64,000 bases of DNA from Pseudomonas segetis (GCF_900188155.1 NZ_FZOG01000008.1:62001-126000); one strand, 5' to 3'; positions 44,025 to 52,865 are shown, numbered from the stretch's first letter. The notes: generated by a model not told the origin, from the sequence alone. Numbers and translations are program-made.

Positions 44025-45107
44025 ATGAAAGCCGCAGTAGTTATAGATAAAACGCTCAGGATCGAGGATGTTGCCGAGCCAATCCCCAAGGCCCACGAGT
44101 TGCTTGTCAGCTCATTGGTCTGCGGCGTTTGCGGCTCGGATTTGCATTGCGTTCATAATGCCAGGGAAATGAGTGACTCCAGCCTGCGCGCCTTGGGCAA
44201 GGCCATTGTTGATCCCAGCAAGCCAATTTCCCTTGGCCATGAATTTTGTGCGGAGGTTCTTGAACCGCTCAAGGGCGACTCACGCTTTAAGAGCGGCGAC
44301 CGGGTTGTAGCCTTGCCATTTCTAGCGCGAGAAGACGGCATGGTCTTTATTGGTTCAGCCCCCACCGATATTCCGGGCGGCTTTGCACAACGCATGACCA
44401 TCGACAGCCGTATGGCCTTTGCTGTCCCCAATGGCTTGAGCAGTGAAATGGCGGCACTCACCGAACCCATGGCGGTAGCACTTCATGCCGTTAACCAGGC
44501 CAAGATCACGCAGCGCGACGTCCCCCTTGTCGTCGGTTGTGGCCCTATCGGCCTGGCCATTATCGCCGTGCTGAAAATGCGTGGCATCGAACCCATTGTT
44601 GCGGCTGACTTCTCTGCCGGACGCCTGGCCCAGGCGAAAAAACTCGGCGCCGATGTGGTGGTCGATCCGCGCCAGCAGTCGCCGTACGAAGCCTGGGAGC
44701 AAGCCGCCAAGACCGATGATGCTGAGCTGTTCGGCGCCATATCGCCAATGCTCGGCGGAACAGGGCGTCGTCCTTCGGTGATTTTCGAATGTGTAGGCGT
44801 GCCTGGCATGATCCAGCAGGTCATGGCTGGGGCCGTGTATGGCGCACGCATCATGGTTGTCGGGTTGTGCATGCAGGCAGACCAGATTGAACCGGTGTTC
44901 CCAGTGATGAAAGAGTTGAACCTGGGCTTTGCCAGCTTCTATTCGGCCGAGGAGTTTGCCCAAACCCTGCACCATTTGGCCGAAGGTGAGCTCGATGCCA
45001 GTGCGATGATCACTGACGATGTACCGCTCTCGCAAATCGCCGATGCTTTCGAGCAACTGGCCACGCCACAAGATCAAATCAAGGTCATGATTCGTCCGAA
45101 CGCATAA
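44025..45107 (+). CDS. Zinc-binding alcohol dehydrogenase family protein
   Basis: A 360-residue medium-chain dehydrogenase. Catalytic zinc ligands are in SLVCGVCGSDLHC and SLGHEFCAEV, and the nucleotide-binding glycine motif is VVGCGPIGLAII. The structural-zinc lobe with four Cys is missing: the corresponding segment reads PFLAREDGMVFIG. Hence only one zinc is expected. The substrate is unknown. AAGGA lies 7 bases before the ATG. It probably acts with the divergent SDR in a hydrophobic-alcohol or ester pathway linked to the DUF1302 operon. Confidence 0.85.
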   Translation: MKAAVVIDKTLRIEDVAEPIPKAHELLVSSLVCGVCGSDLHCVHNAREMSDSSLRALGKAIVDPSKPISLGHEFCAEVLEPLKGDSRFKSGDRVVALPFLAREDGMVFIGSAPTDIPGGFAQRMTIDSRMAFAVPNGLSSEMAALTEPMAVALHAVNQAKITQRDVPLVVGCGPIGLAIIAVLKMRGIEPIVAADFSAGRLAQAKKLGADVVVDPRQQSPYEAWEQAAKTDDAELFGAISPMLGGTGRRPSVIFECVGVPGMIQQVMAGAVYGARIMVVGLCMQADQIEPVFPVMKELNLGFASFYSAEEFAQTLHHLAEGELDASAMITDDVPLSQIADAFEQLATPQDQIKVMIRPNA

Positions 45108-45129
45108 CGCTTACCGACCCTGCACGAAT

Positions 45130-45171
45130 ACAGGCTGCACCCGATGGTTTATCGCCACCTGTGCAGCCTGT
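45130..45171 (+). terminator. Candidate hairpin after zinc dehydrogenase gene
   Basis: ACAGGCTGCAC (45130-45140) is mirrored by GTGCAGCCTGT (45161-45171) with a 20-base loop. No T-tract follows. Confidence 0.45.
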
Positions 45172-45357
45172 AAGGGACTGTGAGTCAACTTTGAATCAGC
45201 ACGCGTAGCCATCCAGACGCCGGGTAGGATTGTGAAGCAGCAAAGTTGAAATGGGGATGACGAGGCAGCTCACATCTGCAGCGCGATTGCGCCATGGCGA
45301 CAAGCGGAAATCACCGCTTATGCTAAGTCGCCTGTGCTGCCTGGAGAGAAAGCGCTA

Positions 45358-45492
45358 TCAGTGGCTGCTGAAAACCTGGGCGATGCTAACGCTGGGGCTT
45401 ACAGGTTTTTTAGCCTGGACATCTGTTTTTATGGCCCAGGCGCTACCCAGGAAAATACTCACAAGCGACAGTGCAATTAGATGATTGCGCAT
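45358..45492 (-). CDS. Small predicted secreted peptide, 44 residues
   Basis: The ORF encodes MRNHLIALSLVSIFLGSAWA, a textbook signal peptide with an Ala-x-Ala cleavage site, followed by a 24-residue polar mature part (IKTDVQAKKPVSPSVSIAQV, then FSSH). GAGGGGAG lies 9 bases before the ATG. Two 16-bp AraC-type boxes 21 bp apart are 73-109 bp upstream, and AATAACAAG occurs in the leader. An overlapping rightward frame (45251-45484) has no comparable start signals. The peptide has no known relatives to my eye; it could also be a remnant of a larger exported protein. Confidence 0.5.
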   Translation of the reverse strand: MRNHLIALSLVSIFLGSAWAIKTDVQAKKPVSPSVSIAQVFSSH

Positions 45493-45564
45493 ATGTTGAA
45501 TCTCCCCTCGTAGGGATTTACTTGTTATTTGACCTGAATAATCGCACTCCCCTTTTCGGACTAA

Positions 45565-45601
45565 TTGTCATTTCCTGTCAGCCAGTTGTCATTTAACGAC
45601 A
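45565..45601 (-). promoter_or_regulatory. Two tandem AraC-type boxes upstream of secreted-peptide ORF
   Basis: On the minus strand, TGTCGTTAAATGACAA (45601-45586) and TGACAGGAAATGACAA (45580-45565) are 21 bp apart. They are the best matches to the shared consensus TGnCrnnnAATGrCAA. Confidence 0.65.
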
Positions 45602-45720
45602 AGCCTAAGGCGCCTCGACAACCCATGGTTACAGGGCATCACAACTGCGCTTGAAATTTTCCAACCCGATCAGAGACTTGCCATTTAAAATGGCGGGCAA
45701 CTTTGCAAACGTCGTGATTT

Positions 45721-46683
45721 ATGAATCCTGCAGCCCTGAACACCCTCAGCATCCAGCTGACCGAAGCCCTCAACCATGTTCCTGCTGAAACACGCCGCCT
45801 GTTCCATGGTCGCGGTCGCCTCTGGGCGGGGCTTGAGCACGTCACCGCTGACTGGCTGCAAGGCGTTCTATTGGTGTCGCTGTTCCGCGAGCCCGAGGCA
45901 GGCGAGCTTACAGCCCTGAAACAGATGCTGATGCAACTGACCCAATCGACGGCCTGGCAGGCCAGCCAGGCGCAGACGTTGCTGCTGCACCATCGCTACC
46001 TGCAGGACAGCAGCATGGAGGTGCTTCATGGCGAGATGGTTGATGAACGTGTGATCAGTGAAGACGGCCTGAACTACCTGCTCGACCTGGGCAAGAAACA
46101 AAACAACGGCTTGTTTCTCGACATGCGCCTGGGCCGCCAATGGGTACGCGAACATGCACAAGGCAAGCGGGTGTTGAATCTATTCGCCTACACCTGCGGG
46201 TTTTCCCTGGCGGCAATCGCAGGTGGCGCCGAGCATGTGGTCAACCTGGATATGGCGCGTGCCGCCTTGAGTCGTGGCCGCGACAATCACCGCCTTAACC
46301 AGCATGACATGAGCCGGGTAAGCTTCCTCGGACACGAGCTGTTCAAGTCCTGGGGCAAGGTCAGCAAGCTCGGCCCCTATGACTTGATCATTATCGATCC
46401 GCCGTCCTTCCAGAAAGGCAGCTTTGCCTTGAGCAAGGATTACCAGCGCATCATCCGCCGCCTGCCAACGCTGCTGACCGAGCAGGGCCTGGTGCTGGCC
46501 TGCGTCAACGACCCTGATGTCGGTCCGCAGTTCCTGATTGATGGCATGGCCAATGATGCACCGGGCTTGCGGTTCGAGCAGCGCCTGGCCAACCCGCCGG
46601 AATTTGCCGACATTGACCCAGACAGTGGTTTGAAGGCACTGGTATTTAGCCAATCGACAGCTACTGGGCAAACAGCTCAATAA
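45721..46683 (+). CDS. Class I SAM-dependent RNA methyltransferase-like protein
   Basis: A 320-residue protein. Residues 130-230 contain the SAM site (LNLFAYTCGFSLAAIAGGAE, then VVNLDMARAAL) and the catalytic-type motif IIIDPPSFQKGSF. This is the pattern of RlmI/RlmK-like 23S rRNA cytosine or guanine methyltransferases (Methyltrans_SAM domain). Here the N-terminal PUA domain is replaced by a short unrelated segment, so the RNA target is uncertain. The ribosome-binding site is weak. It converges on the diguanylate cyclase gene. Probably a core gene. Confidence 0.82.
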   Translation: MNPAALNTLSIQLTEALNHVPAETRRLFHGRGRLWAGLEHVTADWLQGVLLVSLFREPEAGELTALKQMLMQLTQSTAWQASQAQTLLLHHRYLQDSSMEVLHGEMVDERVISEDGLNYLLDLGKKQNNGLFLDMRLGRQWVREHAQGKRVLNLFAYTCGFSLAAIAGGAEHVVNLDMARAALSRGRDNHRLNQHDMSRVSFLGHELFKSWGKVSKLGPYDLIIIDPPSFQKGSFALSKDYQRIIRRLPTLLTEQGLVLACVNDPDVGPQFLIDGMANDAPGLRFEQRLANPPEFADIDPDSGLKALVFSQSTATGQTAQ

Positions 46684-46716
46684 CCAGTTGCCTGGCAGGC
46701 TCTCAACCGACCAGGC

Positions 46717-47814
46717 TCAGGCGCTGGCACCGCCGACCAGATCTGCCTTTACCCCAGCCTCATCCGCCGTCACCAGCTGGTTACGCCCCTGCTGTTTGCC
46801 GTAATACAGGCGTCGGTCTGCACAGCGATAGAGTTCGTCGACACTGCGCCCATCGCTTGGCCATTCAGCCACGCCAAAGGTTGCCGAGAGTTGAATCTGC
46901 TGCTTGCCGTAGAGCAAGGGCGAGCTGGCCAGTTGTTTGCGCAAGTCTTCGACCAGAGGCTTGGCACCTTTGAGATCGGTATTTCGCAGCAGCAGGCCAA
47001 ACTCTTCGCCCCCCAGCCGGCCCATGCTGTCAGTGGCGCGCAAACGCTTCAAGATTGACGAGCACAGGTGTTTGAGCGCCATGTCACCGGCCACGTGGCC
47101 CCACTGATCATTCACTTGCTTGAAATGGTCGACATCGAGGATCACCAGAACCACAGCCAGATTGCTGCGCTCGGCTTCCTGGATACTGCGTTCCAGCGCC
47201 TGCTGGAAGCAACCGCGACTGTCGACCCCGGTCAAGGCATCGGTCTGCGCCAGCCGCTCAAGCTGACGATAGGCTTGCGCACGCAGGGTCTCGTAGATAT
47301 GCACAAAGGCGATGGTCAACAGGCCGCAAAGGATAGCATTGCCTACATCGATCAAGCCTTCGGCATCCAAATCGTAGCGATGCTGCTGGAAGTACAAGAG
47401 CGTCGACACCACCATGAAGGGCACCGCGACCAGAAACCCCCGGGCCCGGCCAAGCAAGAGATAACTGAGCAATGGAATCATGTAGATCCATACGAATGCA
47501 GTCGCCGAGGCTTGCGGCATGACGATGATGTAGACCAGAAAACATGCGGTCGGCAGGACGTAGAGGTACACCCAGGGAGTCAGGTGCCGGGTATAGACAA
47601 TCCGCCAGCCGCCCAACACCAGTAGCACCGAGGCGCAGAGTTCGAACAGAGCGAACAGGTGATTGCCGGAAAGGAACTGCAAGACCGCAAAGCCACTTAG
47701 CGTAATGCCAGTCGCGATCAAAATAATCCGCATCAATGTACGCTTGCTGGCGTCTTCGATACCCGAAGCGATTAGCTCGTCGTTAATGCGGTGCTGGGGG
47801 CGCAACAGTGACAT
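46717..47814 (-). CDS. Membrane-bound diguanylate cyclase
   Basis: A 365-residue protein with about six membrane helices in the first 190 residues and a C-terminal GGDEF domain. The active-site motif is GGEEF (MGRLGGEEFGLLL). The allosteric inhibition site RxxD (RATD) lies five residues before it, so product inhibition by c-di-GMP is expected. It makes c-di-GMP from GTP. The ATG at 47814 is preceded by AGGA; the frame is open upstream only from a TTG without a site. The sensor is an unclassified membrane domain. It stands alone. Confidence 0.9.
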   Translation of the reverse strand: MSLLRPQHRINDELIASGIEDASKRTLMRIILIATGITLSGFAVLQFLSGNHLFALFELCASVLLVLGGWRIVYTRHLTPWVYLYVLPTACFLVYIIVMPQASATAFVWIYMIPLLSYLLLGRARGFLVAVPFMVVSTLLYFQQHRYDLDAEGLIDVGNAILCGLLTIAFVHIYETLRAQAYRQLERLAQTDALTGVDSRGCFQQALERSIQEAERSNLAVVLVILDVDHFKQVNDQWGHVAGDMALKHLCSSILKRLRATDSMGRLGGEEFGLLLRNTDLKGAKPLVEDLRKQLASSPLLYGKQQIQLSATFGVAEWPSDGRSVDELYRCADRRLYYGKQQGRNQLVTADEAGVKADLVGGASA

Positions 47815-48035
47815 CCTATTATCCTGACCGCGTGGGTAACTTCTTATCCAGTTATAGCACTGCAATAGCACCATAGTGAACAATTGCCACTATACAAGCC
47901 CATGGCGTTGATAGCCCTCGCGCAGAGAAATTAATTAAGCAGAGGCTCCAATATCCATGGAACCTCTCCCTGCATGCAGCCTAATTAAAGAGTATTGAGT
48001 GCATCTTGCAAGTAACTGCAGAGGCTTGAGCGGCC

Positions 48036-48076
48036 CCAGGCCTCGCGCTTCTCAGGGCTGAAAGCGCGAGGCCTGG
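48036..48076 (-). terminator. Strong hairpin after TRAP transporter operon
   Basis: CCAGGCCTCGCGCTT (48036-48050) and AAGCGCGAGGCCTGG (48062-48076) are perfect 15-bp arms. The hairpin starts 3 bp after the DctM stop on the minus strand. It lacks a clear T-tract. Confidence 0.65.
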
Positions 48077-48079
48077 CCG

Positions 48080-49375
48080 TCAGACCGCATAGCCCAATAC
48101 ACGCGGCAGCCAGAGTGCAATTTCCGGGAATACAGCGACCAGCACCAGCGCGCTGCCCATCACCAATACGAATAACAGTGCCCAACCCACGGTTTGTTCC
48201 AGGCGTATCTTGGCCACCTCAGCCGTCACCATGAGGTTGATCGCAACAGGTGGGGTGAACTGGCCGATAGCAATGTTCATGGCCAGCAGAATACCGAACC
48301 ACACCGGGTTCCAGCCAAAATGCTGCATGACCGGAATCAGGATTGGCATCAGGATGAGGTAGATCGATATTGCATCAAGCAACATCCCCGCGAGCAATAC
48401 CGCCACCATCACCAGTATCAGCAACACCGTGCTGTTGTCCGACAGCGAGATCAGCCATTCAGCCAAATGACGGAATGTACCGAGCATGGTTCCTGCCCAG
48501 GCGAATATACCGGCCAGGGCAATGATCAGCATCACTACGCCAGAGATCATCGCGGCTTCGCCGCATAGTTTCCACAGGCTGCGCCAGTCGAGATCACGGG
48601 TGATAAACAAGCCAATCGCCACGCCATAGGCAACGCCCACCACGGCGGCTTCGGTCGGCGTGAACAGCCCGCTGCGCAGGCCTCCCAGGATGATGACCGG
48701 AGCAAACAAGGCAGGCAGGACCTGTTTAAAACTCATCCATACCGGAGGACGCTCCGCACTATCCGGTGACTCCCAGCCGTAATGGCGCGACAGCAACCAT
48801 GCGGGCAGCAGCAACACCAGACCCGCAATGATTCCAGGGAACAGGCCGGCAGCAAACAGCGCACGCAAGTCCACGCCCGGGACCACTATTGAATAGAGTA
48901 TCAAGGCAATCGAAGGCGGAATTAGAATCGCAGTGGAGGCGGACGCCGCAATCAGCGTTGCAGAAAAGGGTTTTGGGTATCCGGCCTTGGTCATGCTCGG
49001 CAACATCACCATGGCCACGGCCGCGGCATCGGCCGGACCGGAGCCGCTCATGCCGCCCATGATCAGGCAGACCAGGATCGCAACCAGCGCCAGGCCGCCA
49101 TGACGTGGCCCGATGAGCGCCTGGGCAAAGCGCACCAGGCGCAGGGCCACACCGGCCTTTTCAAACACCAGGCCGGTGAGGATAAACAACGGGATAGCAA
49201 TCAGCGGGTATTTGGCGACACCGTTATAGGTGTTGGTGCCCAGGGTCGCCAGCATGTCCGGGGAGAGCCCGGCCACTATGCCGATAGCGCCGGACAGGCC
49301 CAGGGCAAACGCAACAGGGACGCCAAGTACCAATAAGCCGATAAAGCTGACAATCAACCACAGGTCAGGGCTCAT
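48080..49375 (-). CDS. TRAP transporter large permease (DctM)
   Basis: A 431-residue membrane protein with about 12 helices. The signature segments MGGMSGSGPADAAAVAMVML, FSATLIAASASTAILIPPSI and NIAIGQFTPPVAINL are those of the TRAP large subunit (DctM). It provides Na+-driven uptake of organic acids with the periplasmic binding protein. The ATG at 49375 has GGGAG upstream and overlaps the DctQ gene by 11 bp. The acid imported cannot be told from the sequence. Confidence 0.93.
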   Translation of the reverse strand: MSPDLWLIVSFIGLLVLGVPVAFALGLSGAIGIVAGLSPDMLATLGTNTYNGVAKYPLIAIPLFILTGLVFEKAGVALRLVRFAQALIGPRHGGLALVAILVCLIMGGMSGSGPADAAAVAMVMLPSMTKAGYPKPFSATLIAASASTAILIPPSIALILYSIVVPGVDLRALFAAGLFPGIIAGLVLLLPAWLLSRHYGWESPDSAERPPVWMSFKQVLPALFAPVIILGGLRSGLFTPTEAAVVGVAYGVAIGLFITRDLDWRSLWKLCGEAAMISGVVMLIIALAGIFAWAGTMLGTFRHLAEWLISLSDNSTVLLILVMVAVLLAGMLLDAISIYLILMPILIPVMQHFGWNPVWFGILLAMNIAIGQFTPPVAINLMVTAEVAKIRLEQTVGWALLFVLVMGSALVLVAVFPEIALWLPRVLGYAV

Positions 49376-49841
49376 CGCTGAGTCTCCCGCGCAGTCGATC
49401 AAGGGTCATCTGGGTCAGTCGGAACAACATCAACAGGGCCAGCAATGGCAACCACACCACGTACCACCAGTTGGGCAAGCCCAAGCCTGGCGATTCAGAA
49501 TCCCATTGGTATTCCTCAAGCGCGAATTGACCGCCATACCAGACAATCAAGCCCAGTACTGTCACCGCCGCCAGCCACTGCAACACAATCAAAGGTGTGC
49601 GCAGTGCCGGAAACATGCGTTCGAGCATGCCAATGCGAATATGCCGATTACGGCGCAATGCAGCTGACGCACCGGCGAAGGTCAGGATAACCAGCAAGAA
49701 CACCGAAAACTCTTCAGTGAATGCAAAGGATGCATTGGTGAAATAGCGCACTACTACGTTAGCCAGGCTGATCAGGCTGATGATGACCAGCGCCAGCGTC
49801 GCCAGCGCACGCTCCAGGCGTGCGTCCGGTTGTTTATTCAT
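49365..49841 (-). CDS. TRAP transporter small permease (DctQ)
   Basis: A 158-residue protein with four membrane helices (LATLALVIISLISLANVVVR, FSVFLLVILTFAGASAALR, LIVLQWLAAVTVLGLIVWYG and YVVWLPLLALLMLFR), as expected for DctQ, which binds DctM and helps couple the binding protein to the channel. GAGGTG precedes the ATG at 49841. It begins 48 bp after the binding-protein gene; that gap contains a CCC...GGG hairpin (49857-49879) that may lower permease expression relative to the binding protein. Confidence 0.9.
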   Translation of the reverse strand: MNKQPDARLERALATLALVIISLISLANVVVRYFTNASFAFTEEFSVFLLVILTFAGASAALRRNRHIRIGMLERMFPALRTPLIVLQWLAAVTVLGLIVWYGGQFALEEYQWDSESPGLGLPNWWYVVWLPLLALLMLFRLTQMTLDRLRGRLSDEP

Positions 49842-49856
49842 ATACACCTCAAAACA

Positions 49857-49879
49857 CCCACAAGCCCCGGGCTTGCGGG
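49857..49879 (-). other. Hairpin between TRAP binding-protein and permease genes
   Basis: CCCACAAGCCC and GGGCTTGCGGG (49857-49879) nearly mirror each other. Such intercistronic hairpins after the first gene of a binding-protein operon commonly favour binding-protein mRNA. Confidence 0.55.
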
Positions 49880-49889
49880 TCACACAGGA

Positions 49890-50888
49890 TCAGGGTTTGG
49901 CGATGGCGTCTTCGGCAGCCTTCATCAACTGCGGGCCAATTTTCGGCGCCCAGCTTTGCTTGACGCTTTGCGTGGCCTCAACGAACGCGCTGCGCTCGGC
50001 ATCACTAAGCTCCACCACTTCCACACCGCGCGAACGGATATCAGCCAAGCGTTGTGCCTGCTGGCCACGCGACAGCTCGATCTCCCACTTGCCAGCATCC
50101 AGAGCAGCTTGGCTCAGCAGTTCGCGATCGGCTTCAGGCAGGCCTTTCCAGACCCGCTGGTTGACCGCAAAGATCAGGGGATCAGCCATGTAGTGCCAAA
50201 GCGTCAGGTACTTTTGACCCACCTGATCAACCCGCGCGACGTCGAACACCGAGATCGGGTTTTCCTGGCCATCAACCGCACCAGTGGTCAATGCTGGCTT
50301 GGCATCTGACCAGCTCATTTGCGTTGGATTGGCGCCCAGCGCAGTGAAGGTATCCTGGAACAAGGGCGAACCCACTACCCGGATTTTCAAGCCAGCAAGA
50401 TCAGCCGGTGCACGCAGAGGCTTGACCGAGTTGGACAGTTCACGAAAGCCGTTCTCGCCCCAGGCCAAGGGCATGATGCCGCGCTTCTCGATAGCAGCGA
50501 AGGCCAGCTTGCCCGCCTCGCCCTGGGTAATGGCATCCAGGTCGGCGTTATCCTTCATCAGGAAGGGAACCGAGAACAGATTGAGTTCCGGCACCTGTGG
50601 CGACCAGTTGATGGTCGAGCCAACCGCCATATCAATCAGCCCGGAGCGCATGGCCGAAAACTCCTTGGTCTGGTCGCCGGCAACCAGTTGAGCGTTCGGA
50701 TAGACCCGCAGGGTGATGCGTCCTTCAGAGCGTTCCTTGACCAGGTCTGCCCATTTCTGCGCAGCCTGTCCCCACGGAAATGCATCCGAGAGGACGGTTG
50801 AAACTGAGTATTCGCGCGCCTGGGCAGTCATGGCTACGGACAAGGCAGCGGCAGTTGCCAGCAGCGTAAAGCAACGGGGAAATTTCAT
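49890..50888 (-). CDS. TRAP transporter solute-binding protein (DctP)
   Basis: A 332-residue protein with a signal peptide (MKFPRCFTLLATAAALSVAM, then TAQA). The DctP features are GLKIRVVGSPLFQDTFTALG (substrate-binding Arg of IRV), NPTQMSWSDAKPALTTGAVD and GQENPISV. It captures an organic acid in the periplasm and delivers it to DctQM. It is the first gene of the TRAP operon. It diverges from a sigma-54 activator gene that is 335 bp away; two dyads (GTGCC-N5-GGCAC at 51006-51020 and ACGCATTTATGCGT at 51028-51041) lie in between. Confidence 0.93.
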   Translation of the reverse strand: MKFPRCFTLLATAAALSVAMTAQAREYSVSTVLSDAFPWGQAAQKWADLVKERSEGRITLRVYPNAQLVAGDQTKEFSAMRSGLIDMAVGSTINWSPQVPELNLFSVPFLMKDNADLDAITQGEAGKLAFAAIEKRGIMPLAWGENGFRELSNSVKPLRAPADLAGLKIRVVGSPLFQDTFTALGANPTQMSWSDAKPALTTGAVDGQENPISVFDVARVDQVGQKYLTLWHYMADPLIFAVNQRVWKGLPEADRELLSQAALDAGKWEIELSRGQQAQRLADIRSRGVEVVELSDAERSAFVEATQSVKQSWAPKIGPQLMKAAEDAIAKP

Positions 50889-51005
50889 CGGGCATCCTTG
50901 ATGTGGATCGATATCGTTTTTTTATTTAGTAAGGCTCAAGGCTCGATCACAGCATTCAAAACTGTGTTCGGCAGATCCAGCGGCGAGCGGATGAGTCGCC
51001 TGGGT

Positions 51006-51041
51006 GTGCCGGGTCGGCACCAAATGCACGCATTTATGCGT
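51006..51041. promoter_or_regulatory. Two dyads between TRAP operon and sigma-54 activator gene
   Basis: GTGCC-N5-GGCAC (51006-51020) and the perfect palindrome ACGCATTTATGCGT (51028-51041) lie in the divergent promoter region. They are candidate repressor or activator sites for the TRAP operon. Confidence 0.45.
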
Positions 51042-51223
51042 TGAAACCGCTCGTTTGACCTTGTGAGTCACGAACGGCTCGCCAGCGGCTAGCGCATAGC
51101 CTACTAACTATCTCAAATGCCCGCATAAAGTGCCATTATCAAAAGGCATGATGCGCCTGCTTTGGACAACAGGCCTTGGCGCTGGCCATAATCGCCCGAT
51201 TGCTTTTCAGGATGCTGCCGGCG

Positions 51224-52702
51224 ATGACTATTTCCCGCGAAGACCTCGACCACGATGGCTTGATCGTCGGCGTCTCACCCGAGCGCTTTCGCGCCGTGGC
51301 CATGCCACTATTGTTCGATCACCTCAATGCGCAGTGCGAAGGCACCATTGCGGTTAACCGCCAGGCGCGAATTGTCTGGATAAACGACAAGTACGCCCAA
51401 AAGGTGGGCATAAGCGATGTCCGCAGCGTCCTGGGCAAGGACATCGAAGACGTCTTGCCTGCCAGCAAGTTGCGTGAAGTGGTAGAGAGCGGCCAGCCAA
51501 GCATGTTGGATCTGATGGCCTTTGGGGATGAGCACTTTGTCGTCACGCGAATTCCGTTACGCGACGAGGACGGCACCATGGTCGGCGCACTTGGCTTCGT
51601 GCTGTTTGACCGCGCCCGGCACTTGAAGCCCTTGATGGCCAAATACAACAGCCTGCAAAACCAGTTGCTCGCCACTCAGCATGAGCTGGCCAAGGCCCGG
51701 CGTGCGCGCTACACCATCGCCGGTTTTATTGGTGCCAGCCACGCGGCCAGCGAAGTCAAACGTCAGGCCCGGCGTGCCGCGCAACTGGATGCAACTGTAT
51801 TGCTGCGTGGCGAAACCGGCACCGGCAAGGAATTGCTGGCCCAGGGCATTCACAACCTATCGCCAAGGGCAAACGGTGCCTTTGTTGCAGTCAATGTCGC
51901 GGCTATTCCGGAAACGCTGGTCGAGGCCGAGCTATTTGGTACAGCTCCCGGGGCCTACACCGGCGCTGATCGCAAAGCGCGCATTGGCAAGTTCGAACTG
52001 GCCGATGGCGGCACCTTGTTTCTCGATGAAATAGGCGATTTGCCCATGCCGCTACAGGCCAAGCTGCTGCGTGTGCTGCAAGAGCAGGAAGTGGAGCCGC
52101 TGGGCTCGAACCAGGTGAAACCCTTGAGCGTAAGGGTGATTGCGGCCACCCATATCGACCTGGAAGCCAAGGTCGCCAATGGGCAGTTCCGTGACGACCT
52201 GTATTACCGCCTCAATGTACTGAGCCTGAATGTGCCGGCGCTGCGTGAGCGTCGTGAAGACATTCCTGCGCTGGTCGAACATCTGCTCGATGACATCGCC
52301 AATCGTTCGGGGCAGGCACCCATGGAGCTTAGCGATGGCGCCCTACAACTGTTGACCAGGCAGTTATGGCCGGGCAATGTCCGTGAATTGCGCAACTTGC
52401 TGGAACGGGTGCAGCTCGCGGCTGAAGGCACCCTGCTCGATGCACAGTTGATCCAACCGCTGCTCAGTTCATCCGCTCCGAGCCTCTCTGTGCTGGCCGA
52501 TGTACCAGCCCAATCGACACCGCCAGCGCACGAGCATCAAGCGCCCCCACTGGCCCACAGCCTTGCACAGGCAGAACGCCAAGCCTTGCAGGTGGCCCTT
52601 GCCGCCTGCTCCGGCAACCGCAGGCAAGCGGCCATCCAGCTGGGAATATCCCGTGCCAGCCTCTACAACAAGCTGCAACAGCACGGCCTGGCCGAGCGCT
52701 GA
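51224..52702 (+). CDS. Sigma-54-dependent transcriptional activator with PAS domain
   Basis: A 492-residue enhancer-binding protein. The N-terminal 150 residues include a PAS-like domain (GTIAVNRQARIVWINDKYAQ). The central AAA+ domain has Walker A GETGTGKE, Walker B GTLFLDEIG and the sigma-54 contact loop as GAYTGA, where most members have GAFTGA. The C-terminus is a Fis-type helix-turn-helix (NRRQAAIQLGISRASLYNKL). The start is uncertain between ATG 51224, ATG 51212 and TTG 51176. Its most likely target is the adjacent permease-CoA-transferase operon, which has a -24/-12 promoter and paired dyads. Confidence 0.88.
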   Translation: MTISREDLDHDGLIVGVSPERFRAVAMPLLFDHLNAQCEGTIAVNRQARIVWINDKYAQKVGISDVRSVLGKDIEDVLPASKLREVVESGQPSMLDLMAFGDEHFVVTRIPLRDEDGTMVGALGFVLFDRARHLKPLMAKYNSLQNQLLATQHELAKARRARYTIAGFIGASHAASEVKRQARRAAQLDATVLLRGETGTGKELLAQGIHNLSPRANGAFVAVNVAAIPETLVEAELFGTAPGAYTGADRKARIGKFELADGGTLFLDEIGDLPMPLQAKLLRVLQEQEVEPLGSNQVKPLSVRVIAATHIDLEAKVANGQFRDDLYYRLNVLSLNVPALRERREDIPALVEHLLDDIANRSGQAPMELSDGALQLLTRQLWPGNVRELRNLLERVQLAAEGTLLDAQLIQPLLSSSAPSLSVLADVPAQSTPPAHEHQAPPLAHSLAQAERQALQVALAACSGNRRQAAIQLGISRASLYNKLQQHGLAER

Positions 52703-52726
52703 CTGGGCTGAACGGTGAATGTTTAA

Positions 52727-52795
52727 TGTCTAGAAAACTAGACACCTTAATCGCCAACCGCTCCAAAAAATCATACATGTCCAATTTAATAGACA
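52727..52795. promoter_or_regulatory. Paired TGTC-N10-GACA sites, likely enhancer
   Basis: TGTCTAGAAAACTAGACA (52727-52744) and TGTCCAATTTAATAGACA (52778-52795) share TGTC-N10-GACA and lie 51 bp apart, about 100-170 bp before the -24/-12 promoter. This is the usual location of upstream activating sequences for a sigma-54 activator. Confidence 0.65.
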
Positions 52796-52842
52796 GTACC
52801 GCTCTCGTCTTTAAATCCAATCCTACCGCTCATTGATGCCGG

Positions 52843-52865
52843 AAAGGCCCGTTCTTCGGGCCTTT
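52843..52865 (+). terminator. Terminator after sigma-54 activator gene
   Basis: AAAGGCCCG (52843-52851) pairs with CGGGCCTTT (52857-52865) around TTCTT. The tail is short of T, but stem and location fit. Confidence 0.65.

Noticed and set aside
45251..45484. 77-residue plus-strand frame with a hydrophobic segment
   Set aside because: No ribosome-binding site; the opposite strand carries a signal peptide, good start site and regulatory boxes.
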